Part shown: one piece after another, positions 1-6,142 of the stretch
How the letters are laid out: each line of letters opens with the position of its first letter
Numbering within the stretch: the stretch's first letter is position 1
NCBI GenBank assembly: GCA_016297325.1
Contig: JAEDGW010000049.1
Span: 1-18,286 of the forward strand
DNA length: 18,286 nt
Origin: Coprococcus sp.
GTDB taxonomy: Bacteria; Bacillota; Clostridia; Lachnospirales; Lachnospiraceae
Reading direction: 5' to 3'
The notes under the pieces: model-generated
Seen by the model: the letters and a program-made list of their open reading frames with translations, nothing else
What the model was told of the DNA's origin: nothing
Database searches by the model: none
Made by a program: the position numbers and the translations under genes

Positions 1-1340
1 TGGACGGTGCCCGGAAACTGATCAACAGCGCAAGCCTTGGTCACGAAATATCCATTCTCCTGAAGCGTCACCAGATCCCTGGCAAGCGAGGTCGGCTTGC
101 AGCTTATGTAGACAAGCTCCTTCACGCCGTAGTTGATGATCTTCATCAGAGCCTTAGGATTGATTCCATCGCGGGGTGGGTCAAGGACTATGAAGTCTGG
201 CTTCTCCTCGATATCATCTATCACCTTGAGCACATCTCCGGCGATGAACTCACAGTTGTCAAGGCCGTTCAGTTCAGCATTCATGCGAGCAGCCTCAACA
301 GCCTCCTCCACGATCTCCACACCTATCACTTTCTTTGCAACCGGTGCCAGAAGCTGTGCTATGGTTCCGGTTCCGCTGTAGAGGTCAAATATGACCGCAT
401 CCTTTGTGTCACCCACATAGGAGCGGGCCTTGTCATAGAGTCTCTCCGCACTCTTTGTATTTGTCTGGAAGAATGAGAACGGCGATATCTTGAACTGCAG
501 TCCCAGAACCGTCTCATATATATATTCTGTTCCGTAAAGCAGGTTCGTCCTGTCACTTATGACGGCATCCGCCATGGAATCATTTTCCGTGTGGAGTATT
601 CCTGCGATCTTTCCCTCAAGTGGCAGCTCCAGCAATCCCTTCACATATACATCAAGATCAAGAGTCTCCAGATTCTGTGTGGTTGTCACCAGATTCACCA
701 GCAGATCTCCATTTGTGGCGGAACGTCTGATGACGAGATGCCTCAAGAGTCCCTCATGCTGCATCTTTCTGTAATATGGAAGTCCGGCTTCCTTGCAGAA
801 TTCAACTGTGTATTTCACAATCTTGTTCAGATCATCGTTCACTATATAACAGTCCTCTATCTGCACGATATCATAGGTGCTGTTCTTCTTGTGAAGCCCC
901 AGCGCAAGCGGGCCATCCTTGTACTCGTCGCCAAATGAGAACTCCATCTTATTCCTGTATCCCTGTGTGACAGGTGATGCGATTATCCCCTGCCATTCAT
1001 AAGGATGGGCACAGGCGTCGATAACTCCGTCCAACAATCCCTTTACAAGTTCTTCCTTCACCGCAAGCTGATTCTCATAGCTGAGAGTCTGATAACTGCA
1101 GCCGCCGCATGCTCCAAAGTGCGAACACACCGGGGCGCCATCCTCCAGCTCCGACTTCTCCAGAACCTCCAGAAGTCTTCCATCGGCCTTTCCCTTCTTA
1201 AGTTTCGTGATACGGCAGGACACCTTCTGTCCCTTTATCGCACCTTTGACAGTTATCTTTCTGTCATCCATATGAAAACTTCCCTTGTTCGGGAATTCGT
1301 ATGTGTCGATCACACCTTCAACTATGTCATGTTTTTTCAT
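1..1340 (-). CDS. rlmD: 23S rRNA (uracil-5-)-methyltransferase, RlmD/RlmCD type (3' end beyond window)
   Basis: Transfers a methyl group from SAM to C5 of uracil in 23S rRNA. In Firmicutes one enzyme of this family (RlmCD) can modify both U747 and U1939, so rlmCD is an equally possible name. 446 residues are visible. A TRAM-like RNA-binding domain covers about residues 5-60. A CX5CX2C cluster (C72, C78, C81) plus C164 matches the 4Fe-4S ligands of RlmD. The SAM loop is DLYSGTGT (319-326), DPPR is at 387-390, and the catalytic cysteine is C414 in the SCKP motif. The reading frame is open at base 1 after VDQFPGTV; comparison with E. coli RlmD suggests only about 10-15 residues are missing. The ATG at 1340 is chosen because it gives a full TRAM domain; its ribosome site is weak (GGAAAG) and an ATG at 1330 is the alternative. 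It lies 39 bases after the phosphodiesterase gene and is probably the last gene of that run. Confidence 0.93.
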   Translation of the reverse strand, partial: MKKHDIVEGVIDTYEFPNKGSFHMDDRKITVKGAIKGQKVSCRITKLKKGKADGRLLEVLEKSELEDGAPVCSHFGACGGCSYQTLSYENQLAVKEELVKGLLDGVIDACAHPYEWQGIIASPVTQGYRNKMEFSFGDEYKDGPLALGLHKKNSTYDIVQIEDCYIVNDDLNKIVKYTVEFCKEAGLPYYRKMQHEGLLRHLVIRRSATNGDLLVNLVTTTQNLETLDLDVYVKGLLELPLEGKIAGILHTENDSMADAVISDRTNLLYGTEYIYETVLGLQFKISPFSFFQTNTKSAERLYDKARSYVGDTKDAVIFDLYSGTGTIAQLLAPVAKKVIGVEIVEEAVEAARMNAELNGLDNCEFIAGDVLKVIDDIEEKPDFIVLDPPRDGINPKALMKIINYGVKELVYISCKPTSLARDLVTLQENGYFVTKACAVDQFPGTV

Positions 1341-1379
1341 GCTCTTTCCAATCCTTGTCCTATTTTATATTCTGGTATC

Positions 1380-1964
1380 CTATCCCCAAAAACTCTCCCA
1401 GAAGCTCTTTTTCTTTTTCTTACCATATGGCTCAAATAACTCATCTGCCTCTGCTTCCTCGGACTGTACCGGCTTCGGCTCTGCCTTTGGCAGTTCATTT
1501 TGAGCAAAAAACGGCGTTCCGTGCTGATCAAAATCCAGTATCATGTATGTTCCGACATCGTTATCCCTCGGCAACGCCAGACTTCCAGGATTTACTATAT
1601 AAGAATCCTTATAACTTGTCAGGTCTCTTCTGTGTGTATGTCCATACATCACAAAATCATAACCATTTTCATCTATCAGAGTCTCAAAATACTTTGTGCC
1701 GAGACTGACCCCATATTTGTGTCCATGGGTTATGAACGCCTTTTTCTCTCCTATAGTTACTTCCTCAAATATAGGCAGAGCCTCATTGTAATCACAGTTT
1801 CCACGCACCATGTGTATCTCACAGTCGAACAGATCGTGGACAAGTTTCTCATCCCCCTCCACATCGCCGAGGTGGATCAGCATATCCACATGTCCCACTA
1901 TGTCATTTATCCGTGTCAGACAGTCACTCTTTCCATGCGTATCACTTATTATCAAAACCCTCAT
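1380..1964 (-). CDS. YfcE/MJ0936-type metallophosphoesterase with extra C-terminal tail
   Basis: Small calcineurin-like phosphodiesterase of the YfcE family (metal-dependent, active on phosphodiester model substrates; physiological substrate unsettled). Metal-binding motifs appear in the family order: SDTHG (7-11), GD (33-34), GNCD (55-58), HGH (80-82) and GHTH (108-111). The catalytic domain ends near residue 155, the family's usual length. About 40 further residues follow: an acidic Pro/Glu stretch, then five lysines and an aromatic end, SFWESFWG. Such a polybasic-aromatic end could contact the membrane (inference). The start at 1964 is fixed by AAGGAGGG seven bases upstream; an in-frame ATG 12 codons earlier lacks such a site. 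The gene follows rdgB by 58 bases, an order also found in Bacillus (ysnA-ysnB), which supports a shared transcript. Confidence 0.92.
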   Translation of the reverse strand: MRVLIISDTHGKSDCLTRINDIVGHVDMLIHLGDVEGDEKLVHDLFDCEIHMVRGNCDYNEALPIFEEVTIGEKKAFITHGHKYGVSLGTKYFETLIDENGYDFVMYGHTHRRDLTSYKDSYIVNPGSLALPRDNDVGTYMILDFDQHGTPFFAQNELPKAEPKPVQSEEAEADELFEPYGKKKKKSFWESFWG

Positions 1965-1992
1965 CTTTATTCCCTCCTTATGATGAATCGGC

Positions 1993-2013
1993 GGAAGCAC
2001 CCGTGGCGCTTCC
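1993..2013 (-). other. Short intergenic stem-loop between rdgB and yfcE-like gene
   Basis: GGAAGC and GCTTCC form a perfect 6-bp stem with a 9-base loop in the 58-base gap between the two genes. No T-run follows on the minus strand, so it is not an intrinsic terminator. It may be an RNA-processing or spacing hairpin, or chance. Confidence 0.3.
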
Positions 2014-2022
2014 AGACTTCAA

Positions 2023-2622
2023 TTATGCATTCTGTACTCTTCTTATGACATCCTTCATCAGTCTGAGTGCCTTACCCCTGTGGCTTATCTCATTCTTCTC
2101 CTCCGGGTCAAGCTCCGCTGTGGTCTTGCCTCTCTCCGGCAGGAAGAATATAGGATCATATCCAAATCCATTCTCGCCGCGCTCCTCGTAACCGATGATC
2201 CCCTCTATGGTTCCACGCTCAGTATACTCGCTTCCATCAGGGAATACTGCCGCTATAACGCATACAAACCGGGCTGTTCTCTCAGGATCAGGAACTCCGG
2301 CAAGCTTGTCTATGATGTACTGATTCTTTATGCGGTATGATGTGTCCTCCCCAAGGAATCTGGCACTGTATATTCCCGGTGCCTTGTCCATGTAATCCAC
2401 CTCAAGTCCTGAATCATCGGCCAGGACCAGACATCCGCTGGCCTTGCTTATCGCCCTGGCCTTTATCAGCGCATTCTCCTCAAATGTCTTTCCGTCCTCA
2501 ACTATATCGACGTCGATGCCAGCCTCTTTCATGGACTGTATCTCATACCCAAGATCCGCAAGTATCATGCGGACCTCTTTCATCTTGCCCTCATTGCCTG
2601 TTGCAAATATAAGCTTATCCAT
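2023..2622 (-). CDS. rdgB: RdgB/HAM1 non-canonical purine NTP pyrophosphatase
   Basis: Hydrolyses dITP, XTP and ITP to the monophosphate plus pyrophosphate, keeping deaminated purines out of DNA and RNA; cytoplasmic. The 199-residue length is typical. Family motifs are all present: TGNEGK at 8-13 (triphosphate contact), the acidic DDSGLEV at 69-75 holding the catalytic aspartate D70, GFGYDP at 152-157, and SHRGKAL at 180-186 for purine recognition. The ATG start is preceded by AAAGGAG at eight bases. It begins after a 150-base gap downstream of the protease gene, so it may have its own promoter; I could not place a convincing -35/-10 pair there. The gene downstream is the YfcE-type phosphodiesterase. 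Confidence 0.96.
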   Translation of the reverse strand: MDKLIFATGNEGKMKEVRMILADLGYEIQSMKEAGIDVDIVEDGKTFEENALIKARAISKASGCLVLADDSGLEVDYMDKAPGIYSARFLGEDTSYRIKNQYIIDKLAGVPDPERTARFVCVIAAVFPDGSEYTERGTIEGIIGYEERGENGFGYDPIFFLPERGKTTAELDPEEKNEISHRGKALRLMKDVIRRVQNA

Positions 2623-2676
2623 ATATACGACTCCTTTCCCTCTAAGGCTGAAAAGTTTTCCGCAAAATTTGAAATG

Positions 2677-2731
2677 TTATCCACAAATACATTGCTTTAT
2701 CCACGTTCAGCCCTCGTCTCCTGTTATCAAC
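2677..2731. promoter_or_regulatory. DnaA-box-like cluster upstream of rdgB
   Basis: Within the 150-base gap between the protease gene and rdgB the plus strand carries TTATCCACA at 2677-2685, an exact match to the DnaA-box consensus. TTATCCACG at 2697-2705 has one mismatch. A weaker TTATCAAC lies at 2724-2731. The first two start 20 bases apart, in the same orientation and on about the same helical face. DnaA could bind here as regulator or titration site; two good boxes can also arise by chance in AT-rich DNA. The rest of the gap is AT-rich with no clear terminator hairpin. Confidence 0.35.
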
Positions 2732-2772
2732 TTTATAATTTTATATAAATAAGTATCGCTTCTTTTTTTGTT

Positions 2773-4467
2773 TTATTTGGCAGTCCTGGTAAATGCCTTC
2801 AGGCACACATTACATTTTCTGTCCTTCTCCGCACTGTACCACTGGTTGCCATACAGACTTAAGTATCCCTCGCCATCTTTGATATCAAAGCTGTCCGTCA
2901 GTGAATCCGCATCATACTCTATAGCTATCGGGTACTTTGTGTCAGGTGTTGTTATATGTACAATAACCGCAAATTTGCTGCTGTCTGTAAGCTTTACCGC
3001 CTCATCCAGATTCACCGTGTAGTATCCGGCATATTCCATCTCCCCGGATGCCACAAGTTTTCTGTTTGCAAGGTCGCCCTCACTCTCAAAATCCGTGGTC
3101 ACATACACCTCGTATGTGGTCTTTGCACCCGTGGCGTAAAATGACACTGCGGAGAGCTCCTCTCCCTTGCCCGCCGTATACACATTTGCAAAATATGCAT
3201 CCTCACTGTCGAATCCGAGAACTCCGACCCAGCCCAGCTTGTCCGCCTGATATATCTTGTCGTAATTGTCCGCAGGCTCCAGCTTCGTGTACACCACGCT
3301 GGTCTCACATATATGGGCATCATAATATGATATATAGAAATATCCATCCTCGCCAAATTCAGTGCCCCAGCTATTCTTACATATGAACGCGCCGTCCTTC
3401 TCCGGTGTCTTGTTGAAGTTGTTCCTGCTGTAGTTGTCGTCCCATCCGACTATGACCACGTCATGGTTGATGCCCTCTGTGCCGTCATAATAGTATGAGC
3501 TGTGATCCCTGTTGTAATACTCGGAATCGCTGTCCGCATCCTGCATATCACTGTAAATGGCAGTCTCCACGCCGCCCTTTGTGTACACAGCTTCCTTGAC
3601 CGCATCAAGGTCTTTGTCTTCTATGATCTGAGCCTCCTGCAGATGCTTCACCGCCTTGAGATCTGCATTGGTCTCATCGTCTCCATAAGGATCGTCCTTC
3701 TCAAGAACCGGTCCCTTCCAAGATGCAAGGTAGGCTATACTCATCCTGTACTGTCCACCCTCGAACTGCTCTATGCCAAATCCATTGTTCATGGTCATGT
3801 TATCCACAGAAAACTGCAGTTTTTCATCCGGCATGAGTGTCGTCTCAAGTGCGGCAAGCGATGCAAATGCCCAGCATGTGCCGGAATCTCCCTGATCCCT
3901 CACCTCGGTCACTCTGTTTTCCTTCCTCATGTCATACGATGCAGGAAGCGTGATATCCTCACCTGTCTTCTGAAGAGAAACCCTTCCCGTCTCGTAGCTG
4001 TACTCACAGGTATAATCAAGCGTATCACTTATATATTCTATAGGAATATACACCTCATCGTCCTTCTTCACAGGCGCCGTTCCAAGCTTCACATCATTTC
4101 CGTCAAGGGTCGCATCAGTCCCCCCGGTCACAAGGCGCACAACGCCCTCATTTTTCTTGATAATGATGCTGCCATTTGCATATTCATCCACTGTGCAGCC
4201 AAGCTTGTCCACAAATGTCTTTACAGGAAGCATCACATGGAGGTCCGAACTGATGTAAGGCATGTATTCCTCATCCTTCACATCACTGCCGTTCACCTTC
4301 AGCGTCAGGCCGTCCGTGTTATAATTCTCAGCCAGCTTTCCCGCAAATGCAGACGCCGCATTCTGTTCGTCCTCGCTCTTCTCCAATCTGCCCGCAGGCT
4401 CTTTTGTTCCATAATATGCCAGTGCCCCTATGGCCAATATAAGAACTACATATATCAGCTTTTTCAA
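2773..4467 (-). CDS. Secreted or membrane-anchored papain-fold (C1) cysteine protease with N-terminal copper-amine-oxidase-N-like domain
   Basis: 564 residues. Residues 4-19 are a hydrophobic signal or anchor without a lipobox cysteine, so the protein acts outside the membrane. Residues about 54-168 resemble the copper-amine-oxidase N-terminal-like domain, a cell-envelope module common in clostridia. Residues about 174-395 are a C1 peptidase with the full catalytic set: Q192 (DQGDSGTCW, oxyanion hole), C198, H335 (INHDVVIVGW) and N365 (KNSWG). The remainder (about 400-560) is beta-rich and matches the lectin-like domain that follows clostridial C1 peptidases. There is no obvious inhibitory propeptide; the envelope domain occupies that place. 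The start is TTG at 4467: no ATG lies near, and only this start encodes the signal segment. AAGGAG lies nine bases upstream. The start overlaps the methyltransferase stop as TTGA, implying translational coupling. Substrate unknown. Confidence 0.92.
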   Translation of the reverse strand: MKKLIYVVLILAIGALAYYGTKEPAGRLEKSEDEQNAASAFAGKLAENYNTDGLTLKVNGSDVKDEEYMPYISSDLHVMLPVKTFVDKLGCTVDEYANGSIIIKKNEGVVRLVTGGTDATLDGNDVKLGTAPVKKDDEVYIPIEYISDTLDYTCEYSYETGRVSLQKTGEDITLPASYDMRKENRVTEVRDQGDSGTCWAFASLAALETTLMPDEKLQFSVDNMTMNNGFGIEQFEGGQYRMSIAYLASWKGPVLEKDDPYGDDETNADLKAVKHLQEAQIIEDKDLDAVKEAVYTKGGVETAIYSDMQDADSDSEYYNRDHSSYYYDGTEGINHDVVIVGWDDNYSRNNFNKTPEKDGAFICKNSWGTEFGEDGYFYISYYDAHICETSVVYTKLEPADNYDKIYQADKLGWVGVLGFDSEDAYFANVYTAGKGEELSAVSFYATGAKTTYEVYVTTDFESEGDLANRKLVASGEMEYAGYYTVNLDEAVKLTDSSKFAVIVHITTPDTKYPIAIEYDADSLTDSFDIKDGEGYLSLYGNQWYSAEKDRKCNVCLKAFTRTAK

Positions 4468-5621
4468 CTGTCTTCTCTCCTTCTTTTAGGTGGCTTAGGT
4501 CCCATAAACTGATAAAAATATGATTTTATCATTCCGTTGTATATCTTTCTGTTTTTGTCTGCTTTTCTTCCAATGTATTTCTCAGCGTCCGTATATGATG
4601 TTATCAGGAACATTGACCAGTCATCAAGATTCCTGTAGCTCTCTCCGATGGTCCTGTAGAGTTCCGGAAGCGCCTCCTTCTCCTCAAGTCGCTCTCCATA
4701 CGGTGGATTCGTGATGATAAATCCGTACTTTTTAGGATTTCTCAGGTCCTTCACGTCTCTCTGCTGGAAATGGATGTGCTGCTCCACTCCTGCCGCCCTG
4801 GCGTTCTCCATGGCGCACTTCACCATATCTGAATCCAGATCATACCCCTGGATATTCATCTTCACATCGTGATCTATCAGATCATGGGCCTCATCAACTG
4901 CATTGTACCACAGTTTTTTGTCACAGATCTTTGTCCATTCCTGCGCCGTGAAATCCCTGTCCATTCCCGGGGCGATATGAGCACCGATCATGGCAGCCTC
5001 TATAGGAAATGTTCCACTGCCACAGAACGGGTCCACAAGAACTCTGTCCCTGTTCCACGGCGTGAGCATGATGAGGGCAGAGGCAAGAGTCTCTGATATC
5101 GGAGCCTTGCCCACAAGCTTCCTGTAACCTCTCTTGTGAAGCGACACGCCAGATGTGTCTAAAGCTATAGTGACAATATCCTTAAATATAAACACTCTGA
5201 CAGGGTAGCTGGCTCCATCCTCGGTGAACCACGAAACCCTGTATGTCTTCTTCATTCTCTCAACCATAGCTTTCTTCACTATGGACTGTATGTCCGAAGG
5301 ACTAAAAAGCGCACTCTTATTTGATGTCGCCTTTGATACCCAGAATTTTGCATCTCTGGTGAGATACTTTTCCCACGGAATCGCCTTTGTTCCCTCGAAC
5401 AGCTCGTCAAATGTGGCCGCCCTGAAGCTGCCACATTTGAGCATGATCCTTTCTGCTGTTCTTATAAATACATTTGCCCTCGCGATAGCCGACTCGTCCC
5501 CGGCAAATGTTATCCTTCCATCCTCAACCTGGACTATCTCATATCCTAGATCAAGTATTTCCTTTTTTAATACCGACTCCAGTCCGAAATGACATGGAGC
5601 AATAAGCTCTATTCTACTCAT
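4464..5621 (-). CDS. THUMP-domain class I rRNA/RNA N2-guanine methyltransferase (RlmL N-terminal/YpsC type)
   Basis: SAM-dependent methyltransferase of the family that includes the m2G2445 half of E. coli RlmL and Bacillus YpsC; the likely target is a guanine in 23S rRNA (family knowledge, not shown here). Residues about 45-155 form the THUMP RNA-binding region. The Rossmann methyltransferase fold begins with DPFCGSGTFPIEAA (197-210, SAM motif I). GYDLDSDM (259-266) is the acidic ribose-binding loop, and NPPYGERL (305-312) is the catalytic NPPY motif of amino-methyltransferases. 385 residues is normal for the stand-alone form; the second, RlmK-like half of E. coli RlmL is absent. ATG start with GAAAGG seven bases upstream. 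The stop overlaps the TTG start of the protease. The basic C-terminus (KPPKRRRE) is consistent with RNA binding. Confidence 0.92.
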   Translation of the reverse strand: MSRIELIAPCHFGLESVLKKEILDLGYEIVQVEDGRITFAGDESAIARANVFIRTAERIMLKCGSFRAATFDELFEGTKAIPWEKYLTRDAKFWVSKATSNKSALFSPSDIQSIVKKAMVERMKKTYRVSWFTEDGASYPVRVFIFKDIVTIALDTSGVSLHKRGYRKLVGKAPISETLASALIMLTPWNRDRVLVDPFCGSGTFPIEAAMIGAHIAPGMDRDFTAQEWTKICDKKLWYNAVDEAHDLIDHDVKMNIQGYDLDSDMVKCAMENARAAGVEQHIHFQQRDVKDLRNPKKYGFIITNPPYGERLEEKEALPELYRTIGESYRNLDDWSMFLITSYTDAEKYIGRKADKNRKIYNGMIKSYFYQFMGPKPPKRRREDS

Positions 5622-5641
5622 CTATCAACCTTTCTTCCTTG

Positions 5642-5670
5642 AACATCAGCCTTGTACGGCAGCTGATGTT
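5642..5670. other. Stem-loop between rhodanese and methyltransferase genes
   Basis: AACATCAGC (5642-5650) and GCTGATGTT (5662-5670) form a perfect 9-bp inverted repeat with an 11-base loop, filling much of the 54-base gap. On the minus strand it is followed by CAAGGAAG rather than a T-run, so it is not a normal intrinsic terminator for the rhodanese gene. A processing site or an operator are possible. Confidence 0.4.
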
Positions 5671-5675
5671 GTATA

Positions 5676-5984
5676 TCATCTCTGTTTAGTAAGCGGTCCC
5701 CGATACTGCGAAATGCCCCCGATGGTATTTATCACTTTGTATCCATCCTCGCTCATGGCAAGTGCCGCCTTCATACTGCTGACTCCATGGGTACAGTATA
5801 CCAGCAGATACTTGCTTTTGGGAAGAGTATATGCGCCCTCCTCTATCTGCTCAAATGGAATATTTATCGCCATCGGTATATGCCCTGAGGCAAATTCTTC
5901 CCTGCTTCTCACGTCTACTATGATTCCGCCTCTCGCGACAGCTTCGCGGATGATGCCTCTGATCGGTATGCTCGTAAAACCCAT
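5676..5984 (-). CDS. Single-domain rhodanese-like protein
   Basis: 102 residues, all one rhodanese domain, which carries sulfur as a cysteine persulfide or acts as a small sulfurtransferase in the cytoplasm. Visible features: the VDVRSREEFASGHIPMAINIP segment (in two parts, VDVRSREEF at 23-31 and GHIPMAINIP at 34-43) typical of the family, and the active-site loop CTHGVSS with C64. The loop ends in S-S instead of the arginine seen in many thiosulfate sulfurtransferases, so substrate preference may differ. The ATG at 5984 is chosen because AAGGGGG lies seven bases upstream; a GTG two codons earlier would sit too close to that site. It is the first gene of the minus-strand run toward the rRNA methyltransferases, which suggests a possible link to sulfur handling in RNA modification (inference only). 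Confidence 0.88.
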   Translation of the reverse strand: MGFTSIPIRGIIREAVARGGIIVDVRSREEFASGHIPMAINIPFEQIEEGAYTLPKSKYLLVYCTHGVSSMKAALAMSEDGYKVINTIGGISQYRGPLTKQR

Positions 5985-6053
5985 GCTCACACCCCCTTCA
6001 TACAGACAAAAACACTCTTTCTCTTATATGATATGAAGGGAACACCGCCCTGG

Positions 6054-6076
6054 TCACAAATTTACCGATATTGTGA
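6054..6076. other. valS-rhodanese intergenic interval, imperfect palindrome
   Basis: TCACAA and TTGTGA flank an 11-base centre inside the 158-base gap between valS and the rhodanese gene. It has CRP-like half-sites in the opposite order, and only six bases pair per arm. TTGTGA is also followed 17 bases later on the minus strand by TCATAT, a weak -35/-10 candidate for the rhodanese gene. I see no strong promoter here, so read-through past the valS terminator is possible. Confidence 0.2.
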
Positions 6077-6123
6077 AACAATCAAGAAATCCCGGCAGGC
6101 GAAAGCCATTTCCGTCTGTCGGG
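6076..6123 (-). terminator. Intrinsic terminator downstream of valS
   Basis: On the minus strand CCCGACAG pairs with CTGCCGGG (one G-U pair), and three inner pairs extend the stem to about 11 bp. The loop is A/T rich. ATTTCTTGATTGTTT follows. The stem is good but the U tract is interrupted, so termination may be partial. It lies 20 bases past the valS stop. Confidence 0.65.
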
Positions 6124-6142
6124 ACCTATAAATCACATTTAT

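Noticed and set aside
3800..3808. Perfect TTATCCACA inside the protease gene as a functional DnaA site
   Set aside because: A lone copy inside a coding sequence is expected by chance; kept only as context for the intergenic pair.
3502..4512. 336-codon plus-strand open frame
   Set aside because: Antisense to the protease with its full catalytic set; the product has no recognisable motif and is His/Ile/Leu-rich shadow sequence.
6054..6076. CRP-type operator
   Set aside because: The half-sites are in reversed order (TCACA...TGTGA) and only six bases pair per arm.
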